Below, in pieces: positions 1 to 10,560 of a DNA stretch of 64,000 nt. The stretch's first letter is position 1, and each line of letters opens with the position of its first letter. Source of the stretch: Triticum aestivum (Eukaryota > Streptophyta > Magnoliopsida > Poales > Poaceae). Position numbers and translations under genes: made by a program. Under the pieces are notes generated by a model. The model searched no databases, was not told where the DNA came from, and was given only the letters and a program-made list of their open reading frames with translations. The stretch lies in NCBI RefSeq assembly GCF_018294505.1, contig NC_057802.1, forward strand, positions 555,485,716 to 555,549,715, read 5' to 3'.

Positions 1-52
1 GGAAATAGGCGAGTTTTTAGGGTGAGTGGGGAGGCGCTTGATATTCGCGGCC

Positions 53-63
53 TTTATAAGGGG
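53..63 (+). promoter_or_regulatory. TATA box of the plus-strand gene in Gypsy copy 1
   Basis: TTTATAAGGGG lies about 115 bases before the ATG at 173. The same box, in the same context, precedes the homologous gene in copy 2 at 31326. Conservation in two independent insertions supports a real promoter for transcription against the gag-pro direction. Confidence 0.5.
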
Positions 64-172
64 ATAAGGATTCTCTTCCTTCACCCACACCCTTTCTCTC
101 CTTCAATCCTTCCGTCCTTGAGCTCCAGCGCCCAAGCTTTAGTATTTCCTCGTTCGAGAAAGCACTCCAAAC

Positions 173-3100
173 ATGTACGGATCCGGAGCTGGAGGCAAGT
201 GGATGGCCTCCTCCGTCAAGAAGAAGGACAACACGGAGCTCCGGGAGGCTGGATATTTAGCCAAGGTGATTGCTCACCGACTCCCGGCAAAAGGGCAAAT
301 CGTCCCTACTCCCGAGCCCCATGAGAGGGTTGTGTTTCTCACACACTTTGTCCGCGGGATGGGATTTCCTCTCCACCCAGTTGTCCGCGGATTGATGTTT
401 TACTATGGGCTGGACTTCCACGATCTGGCCCCCAACTTTATCCTTAATATCTCGGCATTTATTGTCGTGTGCGAGGCCTTCCTCCGCATCCCACCTCACT
501 TCGGCTTATGGCTGAAGACCTTCAATGTGAAACCAAAGGTGGTGAGCGGTCAACAAGCAGAGTGCGGAGGCGCCAATGGTGGGCAGAATGCCCAATGTCA
601 CCTGGCTCGAAGGCTCCTTTGCAGAGACGGTGAAGGGATGGCAATCGAGGTGGTTTTACATCACCGAGCCACGCGACACCGATTGGGTAACGGCCCCCGA
701 GTTCCGATCCAGAGTTCTGATGCGGCTCACTTCCTGGCAAGAGAAGGGCCTGACCTGGGGATCTTCGGACGAGATAACTGGGCTCCAGAGGTGCGTCCAT
801 AACATGATAACCAAGAAGATCAAGCTTGTCAATGTGATCCAGGTTATGCTCATTCGCCGGATCCTTCCGTACCAACGTCGGACTTGCTATTTGTGGGAGT
901 ACGACCCAGCCAAGCACCAGAAGCTACTAGAGCTCTTCGGCGCGACGCACGAAGATATCTGGAAAGCGCTCTTCAAAGCCGGCGAGACGCCACCGCCCAT
1001 GACTGAAGATCGCGGGCTTAGCTTAAAGCGCCAGGCCAATTCGGTAAGTATTTCAATGTTTTCAAGGTATATCCTTCACCGGCATATTTTGAGGATGGAT
1101 TCTGAGCTCTCCCATCCACTTTGCCAGGCCTGGATCGAGGTGGCAGTGCGGATTAACTGTCCGGCTCCGCTTCCTGAGGAGCAAGAATCCCCACTTCTGA
1201 CGAAGATGTTGTTTCTGGCGCCTTACGACGTGCCGGAGAAGAAGGCCAAGAAAGCGGCCAAGGGGACCAGGAGTGGTCTTCGCCGAAAAGGAGCTTCGGT
1301 CGTTATGTCCAAGGACGAGACTCACTCTTCACCCGACGACGAGGAGGAGGAAGAAGAAGAAGAAGAAGACTCCCGACCTAAGGCGGGGAGGAAGAAGAGG
1401 GCAGCCTCTAAGAGACTGGAGGCGAAGGCGCCCAAAAGGGGAAAAGGTTCCCCCGCGGATAACTCGGCATGGGATGTCGATAGCAGTCCGGAGCGGCCTT
1501 CTCGGGCCAAGCCTCGAGCCAAATCGTAAGTATCAAAAATCCTTACGCACGCCCGAACGTCCGTCCTTTCTACCTTGCAATGTTTGAATCGTGTTATTGC
1601 AGTCCGGCTCGGGACAGCTCCCCGCTATCTTCATCAGAAGGTTCGCTGGACCCAAAGGAGAGGGCCAGCGTGTCACCGCCGCCCACTTACTCCCCTTCGG
1701 CCAAGGGTGACGACGAGGAGGTGCCTCAAAGGGCCTCCTCGGACCAGGGGAAGACTCTGGAGATCGTCAGGGCTGCGCCCCAGGATGACTCCTGGACCGC
1801 CGGATACATGGGGAAAAAAGCCCATACGGAGGTGGACGGTGCGGGCCGAGTTCAATTCGACCCTCAGCCAGATTCTATTCCGGAGACCTATACGGCTCCA
1901 GAGTCCGGCAAACGGCCCTTCCCGAAAGTAGGGGGTGTGCTACCGGTGTCCTCTGTCCAACCAGAGGCGCCGGATCATCTACTGGAAGCGCTGCAAGGCG
2001 CCTCCATTGTGGATGAGCACCATGCCCATATGGGTACGGTGATTGAAAAGGTTCAGTCCGTCAAAAATGGGCTGACCGAAGCCTGCGCTAGCCTTCTAGC
2101 AGGCTTTGAGGTGAGTACATAATTGTAAGAAGAATATCACGGCGTAGACAGTAGCCCCTGATGCTCTGTTCGGTGTTCGGAAAGAAAAGCCGAACAGAGG
2201 ATCAAAATTAATTTTCGCAGGAGTCTAACATAAAGTGTCTATGTGAATAAGCAGGCCTCGTTGCGGGCTGCTACCGCTCAAACTGCAGAGGTCTCCAGAC
2301 TGAAGCAGAAACTTGAGCGGGTCGAGGAAGAGCTCGGCCGCGTGAAGAAGCAGCTGGAGAACATCCAAGGTATGTAGTAACCTGCGAGTATATTGGAGAG
2401 TAAATTGTTCAAGCTGACTAAAGTGTCATGAACTTTATTAGGGGCCATGACCGAGGTGGCGGCCCTCAAAAAGGCGTTAGCCGAGGCCGAGGACAAAGTG
2501 GCCAAGGAACGCGTCGCGCACGAGAAGCACGAGGCCCAGGTTGGCGAGGCGCAGCAACAGCTCCAGGGCGCTATCGAGAGATTTGAGTCCTTGGAGCGCG
2601 ATTGTGAGGCGCAAGAGTATGAACTGGCGAAGGCCCGCCAGAGCGCACAGGATGCACGAGCCGAAGCCCAGAACGCCCTCCAGGAAATTCAAGCAGCCAA
2701 GGAGATTGCGGCGGGTAATTCTTTCACCATGCAAAGCAAGTATGTAGAAGAAACGTTCCTTGTACTTATCCGAATTTGGGTTTTCCAGGGGCGTTTACGG
2801 ATCTGCCGCGCAGTATAGCAGATGTTGCCGAGCATTATAGAGCCGAAGAAGGGATGTCTACGGAGAAGCTATTTTGGTCCCAATATCTTAGACCCGAACA
2901 TCCGGTGCCCTTCAGCGACCAGCTAAAGCAGTTGGTCGAGCTGCATAGGTCAGTAGAGCTAGCCATGAAGGACCTGATAGTCCGGCTGTGGCCTGCCGAG
3001 TACCTAGTAGCTACTTCGTTCTTGTTAAGCGGCTTGTAAGTGCCTGTCCGCGGCTCGAAGCCGTGAAGCGGTCGGTCTGTATTGAAGGTGCGCGCATGGC

Positions 3101-3269
3101 ATTTGCCCGCGTCAAGACGCATTGGGCAAAGCTGGATGCCAAGAAGCTAATGACCGAGGGGCCGCCGGAGGGCAAGGAGCATCGTCGACCCGAGCTCTAT
3201 TTTGATGGTGTCCTGGAGGGGTCTCGCCTTGTGGCGGAGCAATGTTCAAAGGATGTCATATTCCCATGA
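173..3269 (+). pseudogene. Spliced plus-strand gene of the Gypsy element ('putative gypsy type transposon' family), copy 1, frameshifted
   Basis: The N-terminal part (residues 1-125, MYGSGAGGKWMASSVKKKD onwards) resembles the plant domain listed as 'putative gypsy type transposon' (PF04195); its role is unknown. Plausible exons are 173-1043, 1128-1525, 1603-2110, 2255-2369, 2442-2739 and 2789-3269. Every intron has GT and AG ends, and the equivalent junctions are mostly present in copy 2. The middle encodes an acidic run and Lys/Arg-rich stretches near 1330-1460, and exons 4-5 a long Ala/Glu-rich coiled coil. Damage: an extra base near 575 shifts the frame (GGCGCCAATGG where GGCGCCATGG is expected), and a small deletion near 3000 shifts the last exon. 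The gene runs opposite to gag-pro in the same element. Confidence 0.7.
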
Positions 3270-4434
3270 GAACATTTGCATTATCCTGTCCTGTAATATG
3301 GAACAATGATGTTATGTATTATAATGTTTGCGATTTACATTTTACCTCCTGTGCGGCCGTTTATGAAATCTGTAGATAGTACGGGGGTGTTCGGGATAAA
3401 TCTAAACACTCTTTACTCCACATTCTGGTCCTTGAAAGAGGTGTTTAGCGCAATGTAACAAGGCAATCAGACTATGCGGCCTTTAGCGCCCTCACTTAGC
3501 CATAGGAGTTTGACAATTAAGAAAGTTGGCGAAGCCCCTGGTATTCGGAAGGCCAAACTAGGGGCGTGGTACATGCCTAATCGGAGGAATCGATTCTTCG
3601 CAAGAAGCGGAAAAATCTCTAACGATTTGGAACCTCTCGAACAGCTGACCAGCTCTTGCCACATCATGACAGTAAGTTTTTGGCTTTCTCTACTGAGGTG
3701 CTCGTCCGGAAGAACCGGGACACAATCGCAGTAGTTCTCCCTTTACTACCCTAGCCGATATAGCGGAACGTAAGGTAGTAAGCACAGGAGCCGGGCAACC
3801 CAACTATTGACCAAAGACATGATTCGGAGCCGATGCATATAATGTTATAAGTTCGGGGTGCCGAACTATACTGGAAAAGTGTTCGGACTTTTATTGCCGT
3901 GATGCGGGTTGTAATGAAGCCCCTGGCATGGTAATACGTACCATGGTGTACGTGTGCAATAAGTAATATATACAAAGGTGAGGAAACAGGAAAATTAAGT
4001 AATAAGCTGACGCCACCATTTATTCACCATAGTGATGTAATTAGTACGTTGAGGCGTACTTTGTGCGAGTAATGCGAAAAGCGAATGAAGCTATTTAACA
4101 TGGCGCAACCAAGGGCGAGCTGCGTGTGGGTATGTAATACAAGTATGGCAATTGTTTAGTAGAGACCACCTGGGGATTCCCTTGTATGCCATAGCTCCTT
4201 TCCTCCTTGGTGTGTTCTGCAGGCGGGTCGTCCGCATAGACCTCGAAAAGAGAAAAAAAACCGTAATAAAAAAGAAAAAGTAAAGGTGTGCAAATCCCAT
4301 GGTTGATCAAGCCGCACTGTGGATCGCGAGCGAGTTATGCCTCCGTCGGTACTCATGGGGTTTTGAGTGCGTAGTTATGGACACGCGGTATGGATGCCCC
4401 TTCCTCATCGGGGCTGGGACGGAGGCCTAATTTA
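3270..4434. other. Spacer of Gypsy copy 1 between the two convergent genes
   Basis: No coding region is supported. The plus-strand gene and the protease converge on this stretch, and parts of it recur in copy 2 (about 50.1-51.3 kb), for example the segment around 3745-3870 against 50570-50700. It may hold the 3' ends of both transcripts. Confidence 0.5.
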
Positions 4435-5160
4435 CTAATTCGGCTTTTGACGAACCGAGCTGCCCTGTTGCAGTGTAGTCTGAACCTTCTTAACGATGTC
4501 CAGGGGCTCGGCGGCCGAATTATGGTGCCTCTTGAGAAGGCCGCTCTGTACTTCTGCTGCAAGGGCTGCGGTATGCTCCTCTGTATGGAGGGAACGTTCC
4601 GTGTTTCCATTTACTGTAATGATGCCGCGTGGACCGGCAATCTTGAGCTTGAGATAATCATAATGTGGCACCGCATTGAATCTAGCAAACGAGGTTCGTC
4701 CGAGCAGTGCGTGGTAGCTGCTACGGAAGGGGACGATATCGAAGATTAGCTCTTCGCTTCGGAAGTTATCCGGGGAACCGAAGACCACCTCCAGCGTGAT
4801 TGAGCCCGTACAACGGGTCTCTACGCCTGGTATAACTCCTTTAAAGGTAGTTATCGTGGGCTTGATTCGTGAGGGATTAATGCCCATTTTGCGTACTGTA
4901 TCCTGATAGAGCAGGTTGAGGCTGCTACCACCGTCCATTAGGACTCGTGTCATGTGAAATCCGTCGATGATTGGGTCGAGTACCAATGCGGCCGAACCGC
5001 CATGATGGATGCTAGTTGAATGCTCACGACGATCAAAGGTGATCGGGAATGACGACCATGGGTTGAATTTTGGGGCGACTGGCTCTACCGCATAGACGTC
5101 CCTGAGTGCGCGCTTGCGTTCCCTTTTAGGGATGTGTGTAGCATATATCATGTTCACCAT
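4435..5160 (-). pseudogene. Retroviral-type aspartic protease domain of Gypsy copy 1
   Basis: A 241-residue open frame carries an aspartic protease signature, VLMDGGSSLNLLY (Asp-Gly-Gly-Ser in place of the commoner Asp-Thr-Gly), followed by the flap and hydrophobic-Gly region ending in SYHALLGRTSFARFNAV. Such proteases cut the Gag polyprotein inside the virus-like particle. The frame is separated from gag by a run of 14 C at about 5189-5202 and a frame change. It ends at 4435 with no reverse transcriptase after it. The first methionine (5160) is probably internal to a Gag-Pro fusion. Copy 2 has the same domain at 51307-52023. Confidence 0.75.
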
Positions 5161-7780
5161 TTTGACTTGAGGCGGGAATTTCTTCTACCCCCCCCCCCCC
5201 CCTCGTGTTCGGCTGCCGGGGCTCCTCGTCATCGTCCTCGCTCTGCGAGTCCCCTTCCTTGTTTCCGCTATTTACCTTGCTGGCTTGCTCAAAGACCCGG
5301 CAATCTCTGTTAGTATGGTTGGCCGGTTTTGTCTGGGGTGCCATGTATCTGGCACGGACGATCGAGTATGCGGTCCAAGCTGGATGGTCCTCCGCCGTTC
5401 CTTTTATAGGGCTTCTTTCGCTGGCCGGACTTGGAGCCACTGAATCCGGCATGAACTGTAGTGTCATCGGTGTTATCGCCATTGCTTCGGCGTTTGTTTC
5501 TATTGCGCTGGAGCTTGCCGGTGTTGTTCTTGGCCTCGGTGGGGCCTACCATCCCGACTGTATTTTTGCTACGAGCCAGCCAGCTGTCCTCACCCGCACA
5601 AAAGCGGGTCATGAGTGCCGTAAGGGCTGCCATGGACTTCGGCTTTTCTTGGCAAAGGTGGCGTGCTAGCCATTCGTCACGGATGCTGTGCTTAAAGGCC
5701 GCTAGGGCTTCGGCATCCGGACAGTCAACGATCTGGTTCTTTTTTGTTAGGAACCTGGTCCAGAAATTTCTGGCTGATTCTCCAGGTTGTTGAACTATGT
5801 GGCTTAAGTCATCGGCATCGGGTGGCCGGACATATGTACCTTGGAAGTTGTCAAGGAAGGCTTCTTCCAAGTCCTCCCAGCTATCGATGGAGTTTTCAGG
5901 CAGGCTATTTAGCCAGTGTCGAGCTGGCCCTTTGAGCTTTAGTGGGAGGTATTTGATGGCGTGGAGGTCGTCTCCACGGGCCATGTGGATGTGGAGAATA
6001 AAGTCCTCAATCCATACTGCGGGATCGGTTGTTCCGTCATAGGATTCAATGTTGACGGGCTTGAACCCCTCGGGGAATTCGTGATCCAGTACCTCATCTG
6101 TGAAGCAGAGAGGGTGTGCGGCGCCTCTATATCGGGCCGTGTCACGGCGCACTTCTGATGAAGTCCGTCTGCGGTCATCAGCCCGGGCGTGACTAGGTTT
6201 GTCGCGTCCGAATAGGTAGCCGCCGTCTCGAGTAGGGAAGCGTTCTCGCGATCCGTAGATCGATCTGGTGTGTCCTGCTCTGCTGTCCAATTCTTGCCGA
6301 AGGTCGTATGTATGGTCCCGAGCTGGTCTGTCCTTGTGTTTACAAGGCGGTGGGGCGGGCTGTTGTTCGGCCTGAGTTGTTGTTTTATCCCGACCGCGGG
6401 GCGGTCGGTCCGCCGCACTGTCCTGACCTCGTGGTGGTCGTTCCGCATTACGGGGGGATCTGGTGCCTCCTTGTCGAACTGAGGTAGCAGTCTGCGCTTT
6501 GGGTAACTCTTGGTTGGGCGCTTAAGGCCGTATTCTTTGGCTGCCAGGACATCAGTCCACCTGTCAATGAGCAGGTCTCGATCAGCTTGGAGCTGCTCCT
6601 GCTTCTTCTTCAGGATTCTTGCAGTGGCTATTAGCTGGCGCTTGAAGTGCTCCTGCTCGAGGGGTGCCTCAGGCACGATGAAGTCCTCATTGCCGAGGCT
6701 CTCATCATCCTCGGAGACTGGACGATAACTATCATCATCCTGGTCATTGGGCATGGCCTGTTTATCAGGGTCATCTTGCCCGTTGTCTTGTTCCCCCTGT
6801 TCGGATGTAGCTCCAACAGGGTCTTCACTGTTTTCGGCGTCGCCCGGAGTACTATTTTCTCCGGTGCCAGTGTTGCCATCTTTTGAGCGACGTGGCTTAG
6901 AGCGGTGTTTAGGGCGCCGGCGCCTGGATTGCGTCTCAGTGGGTTTATTCGCATCTGGCTCTTCTTTGTCGTTGCCAGATCCTTTAGGTGTATCAACCAT
7001 GTACACGTCATACGAAGAGGTGGCCGTCCAACGTCCAGTGAATGGAGGGTCTTGGCCTTGCTCCTTGTCGGCATCGTCGTCCATACCGTCGATGTCTTCG
7101 GAGCCATAATCGAGCTCGTCGGTTAAGTCCTCGACGGTAGCTATGAAGTGGGTGGCGGGTGGGAAGCAAAATTCCCCATCATCAGCCTCTAACTCGAACC
7201 GAACATAGTTCGGCTGCGAGTCCTTCTCCAAGGACAAATTCTTTAGAGAGTTCAGCACATCGCCCAAAGGTGAGTGCTGGAAAACGTCTGCGGCGCCGAA
7301 TTCGAAGATCGATAACCGATCTAGATCGGTGTCCGCAGGCGTACACGGTCCTGAACTTATAGTCGGAGACGAGTCCGAAGTTCCGTTGACGCAAATATTG
7401 CGGGGTGTTGAGTCCGTGTGCGGCTCCAACGCCGTGGACTCTATGGCTTTGGATGGCACGATTTGCTCCGGATCTAAGGCCGTAGCGGTTATAGGAACCA
7501 TCTCCTGAATCCGGTCCGATGACAGATTTAAGTCATATTCATCGGAGCGAGGGGGAGCGATCGCCGTGGTCTCAAATCCATTGAAGATCAAGTCCCCACG
7601 GATATCCGCAACATAGTTCAGGTTTCCAAATCTGACCAGGTGGCCAGGGGCGTAGCTATGGACCTGCTCCAGATGGCCAAGCGAGTTGGCCCGCAGTATG
7701 AAGCCGCCGAACACAAAAATTTGTCCGGGGAGGAACGTTCCTCCTTGGACAGCGTCATTATCGACGATTGAAGGGGCCAT
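5126..7780 (-). pseudogene. Gag of Gypsy copy 1, frameshifted
   Basis: I take the start as the ATG at 7780 (MAPSIVDND), 48 bases inside the LTR; the same start exists in copy 2 at 54685. The first 430 residues are acidic and low complexity. The retrotransposon gag domain (PF03732 type) lies at about 6120-5560, with the motif GPARHWLNSLPENSI and a following helical segment. A zinc-knuckle-like C-x2-H ... H-x4-C sequence sits at about 5350-5290. The frame changes near 6455 (after QFDKEAPD), near 5325 and at the poly-C run, so no intact protein is made. Gag would package the element RNA. Compared with copy 2, the same blocks occur in the same order. Confidence 0.75.
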
Positions 7781-7827
7781 CGAACCTTTTGCCGACGGCA
7801 CAGTGGAACTCTCAATGAAAGCACCAA

Positions 7828-8310
7828 TGTCGGTGTCAAAACCAGCGGATCTCGGGTAGGGGGTCCCGAACTGTGCGTCTAGGATCGATGGTAACAGGAG
7901 ACGGGGGACACGATGTTTACCCAGGTTTGGGCCCTCTCTATGGAGGTAATACCCTGCTTCATGCTTGATTGATCTTGATGAATATGAGTGTTACAAGAGT
8001 TGATCTACCACGAGATCGTAATGGCTAAACCCTACAAGCCTAGCCTGTACGACTATGGTAATGAATGTGTCCTATCCGGACTACACCATCCGGTTTATAT
8101 AGACACGGGGGGGGGGGGTCTAGGGTTACGTAGAGTCGGTTACATGAGAAGGAATCTTCATAATCGGCCGCCTAGCTTGCCTTTCACGCCAAGGAGAGTC
8201 CAATCCGGACACGGGTACAGTCTTCGGCCTTCATGTCTTCACAGCCCATCAGTCCGGCCCATGGATAACAGGCCGGACGCCCGAGGACCCCTTAGTCCAG
8301 GACTCCCTCA
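7828..8310 (-). repeat. 5' LTR of Gypsy copy 1
   Basis: 483 bp starting TGTCGGTGTC and ending CTCCCTCA on the plus strand. It aligns along its whole length with the LTRs at 30419-30898 and 54733-55212. A run of G at about 8107-8117 is unique to this copy. On the minus strand a TATATAAACC box near 8095-8104 is the likely promoter for gag-pro. Confidence 0.9.
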
Positions 8311-8667
8311 TAAGCCATCACAATTTTTTTGCAGGTCATTTATAGAGCAATTGCCTGGATCCATACGTGGTCGTCACTAAGCCATGCAGAAGCCAAGAAG
8401 CATATGGCTTTTTGGTGCAACCGTTGAGAGACGGTAGCACTGGATACTTAATTACAACTTGTTTGGATGGCGGTTCAATAATAACTTAGGTGTTTAGTCA
8501 TCTTGTCCTATTTTTACCGATTGTGGCACTTTATTTTTATTTCATTTAAGCTCTTTTGGCAGCTTGTAACGAATTTTGGACCTGTTGACAGTTTGCTTTA
8601 ATAATATGGCTGCATGCATCATTTTGATGCAGAGCCGGGGGTAATCATCCTTTTTGAAAAAAATGTT
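8311..8667 (+). mobile_element. 3' end of a 5'-truncated LINE, interrupted by Gypsy copy 1
   Basis: The stretch ending GCTGCATGCATC, then GATGCAGAGCCGGGGGTAA and an A-rich tail at about 8659-8665, has the typical 3' end of Triticeae L1-type LINEs (from memory). No ORF remains. Gypsy copy 1 inserted at 8310/8311, so the rest of the LINE may continue to the left of the window. Confidence 0.55.
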
Positions 8668-9210
8668 ATGAGAAGTTTTAAGATGGTCACAGAGGGGAAG
8701 CGACAGATGTGCTAGAAGAAAATACATCTGGCCAAGTAAGTGTTAGGTGGGCCCTAATGTTTTGTTAATGACCACAACCGTGGGATCTTCATAATAGTAC
8801 CAGAACGGATCGTGTCCATTATACCATTAATGTGGTCAAAGTTGTATAGCAAAACCATGTTAAAATCTAGTTCGGCGAATATATAGCTATACACTCCCTT
8901 GGGTTGCCGTGAGAAGGTGCAGATTTTGTTTTGCAATGACCAAAAGGAGCCATGATGCGGATAAAATCTAGCTATTCTCTATGGCCAGTCCCACGTGTAG
9001 CGGATTGCAGTACTAAACGCTGCCCGTACTAGAGGAAGTGGAAAGGCTAGAGCGAGAGGTGTTTCCAATCTCTAGCGCTAAAACAGCTTGGGGTCCTCCT
9101 ATTTACGTGAATGTAGAAAAACTGACCGAAAATTATTATTCCAGAAGTCTGAAAAGATCATCAGTGGAAACACCAAGCACATTGTTGACGTGGAGAATAT
9201 CACTAAATGA
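8668..9210. other. No gene recognised
   Basis: A short minus-strand open frame (8754-8936) shows no family I know. Nothing else is supported. Confidence 0.4.
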
Positions 9211-9830
9211 AGAGAAATTGAGAACGGATCACTCTTGAATGAGCAGCAGTAGATTACCGTAGAAGCTTCGATCGACTCTGTTCTGGAGAGCCAGCGGGTA
9301 GGATGTCTGGCCTGCAAGAGCGAAGCCACAGAGCGAGAAACACAGGCTAGATGAGACTCAAATGCTGTCTGGTCCTGCCGAGGAATCCTAGCGTCAGGAA
9401 CCCGAAAACTGAAAATGGAGAGTCGTGGTTGAGCTTATACCCTCACACCCCTAGACCTAGGCTAGCTATGGCCTATCTCTTTCTCATGCCTAGCTGTCTC
9501 TCCCTCCTGCCCGGTCTCACAGCCACGGAAACCACCAAGTGGCGACGGCCAGCTGCTAAGAAAACTTTCTGTTTTATTACAAAAAACATGTCAAATAATG
9601 CCAACTGGCTAAATGCATTTTCTCAACAAAAAAAGGGGGAAACTTGTCAAGAAAAAATGGTTAACTACATGACAACTCTGCCGGAGTTGGCAACGAGTTG
9701 ACCTCCAGTACCAGGGTCGTGCGAGGTTGCACCGGCTGCACGCTTGATTATCATCATCAATAAAACGCTGGGCTACTTTGACAAGTAACGGGGCACGAGA
9801 CATCACGTTGAAGTCGTCGGAAGAGGATTG
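9211..9830 (-). other. Conserved flanking block A, copy 1 (paralogue of 60150-60700)
   Basis: Seen: short matches in the same order at both places, for example GAATGAGCAGCA..TAG, CTTATACCCTCA, GCCAACTGG, then ATGACA..TCTGCCGGA and GAGTTGACC. Both copies keep a pyrimidine-rich stretch and CAG on the minus strand (about 9328 here, about 60249 in the other copy), followed by a short segment and a GTAAT donor-like site. Inference: this may be the 5' untranslated exon/intron region of a minus-strand gene, or the decayed end of one. No protein is supported. Confidence 0.5.
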
Positions 9831-9877
9831 CAGACCTTTGGCGAAAATACTTTGAAAAATGCTATTCTTACGTAATA

Positions 9878-10040
9878 CTCCCTTCGTTCCTAAATATAAA
9901 GTTCTTTTTATAGATTCTAATGTGGACCACATATAAAGCAAAATGAATGAATATACACTGTAAAATATGTCCATATACATTCATATGTAGTCCTTGTTGA
10001 AATCTACAGTATAAAAAGACTTATATTTAAGGATGGGGAG
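9878..10040. mobile_element. Stowaway MITE (Thalos/Athos type)
   Basis: 163 bp with ends CTCCCTTCGTTCC and GGATGGGGAG. The inner terminal repeats are TAAATATAA and TTATATTTA, and the TA duplications are at 9876-9877 and 10041-10042. The CTCCCTCCGTTCC start and the TA target are hallmarks of Mariner-type Stowaway elements. It carries no coding sequence. Confidence 0.85.
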
Positions 10041-10071
10041 TAGATCTTTGCAGTGTGTGAGAGAGAGGAAA

Positions 10072-10235
10072 TAACTACCTAGCACAAAATGTGGAATTGA
10101 CAGTCGTGAAAGTTGTACGTGTTATCTTTGTACAACTTGTACGTAAGAATATTTAACTACCTAGCACAAAATGTGGAACTGACAGTCGTGAAAGTAGTAC
10201 GTGTTATCTTTGTACAACTTGTACGTAAGAATATC
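10072..10235. repeat. 82-bp tandem duplication
   Basis: The unit starting TAACTACCTAGCACAAAATG occurs at 10072-10153 and again at 10154-10235 with only a few mismatches. It sits 31 bp to the right of the MITE. No coding potential. Confidence 0.85.
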
Positions 10236-10249
10236 GTTGTTCAAATACT

Positions 10250-10560
10250 TTCGTGGCAACATCCCTCACAGTCAACACATGACTCGTGAAATCGTAAGCT
10301 AGCGCTCATATATACAATTGTGTTCCAAGGCATCTTCCTTCTAACCGCCCACAAAAAATATGATAGTACAATCTTATTTTTCATCTTCTGGATTATATTC
10401 AGCAGACATGCATCACCTTTTAATTAATTAAGAGAAATATAGCCAAAGCTATCTTTAGCAACCAGCTGGTGGTGACTCACTTCCAAGATATCTGAAAAAC
10501 CAAATTCCCCTCGAGGATCCAAATTTTCCTCTAGCAAGCGGCCAACAATACGAGTGATGG
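10250..10560. other. Remainder of block A, copy 1
   Basis: The segment around 10290-10350 (CGTAAGCTAGCGCTCATA, then TCCTTCTAA) has a counterpart at about 60825-60885. No gene is seen. Confidence 0.35.

Larger units (their letters stand above)
1..8310 (-). mobile_element. Non-autonomous Gypsy LTR retrotransposon, copy 1 (Fatima-like), cut by the left window edge
   Basis: Seen: a 483-bp LTR at 7828-8310 is followed on the minus strand by a gag region and an aspartic protease, then by a gene on the plus strand (173-3269). No reverse transcriptase, RNase H or integrase can be found, and the 3' LTR lies to the left of the window. The same arrangement occurs in a second copy at 30419-55212, which defines the element. 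Known: gag-pro elements lacking pol must borrow enzymes from an autonomous relative. The LTR ends (TGAGGGAGTCC... on the minus strand) resemble the Triticeae Fatima family from memory. The base after the LTR is 8311, so TAAGC (8311-8315) should be the target duplication, but its partner is off the window. Confidence 0.85.

Noticed and set aside
3930..3955. Short palindrome around CATGGTAATACGTACCATGG
   Set aside because: Imperfect and short, inside transposon spacer; nothing else supports a site.
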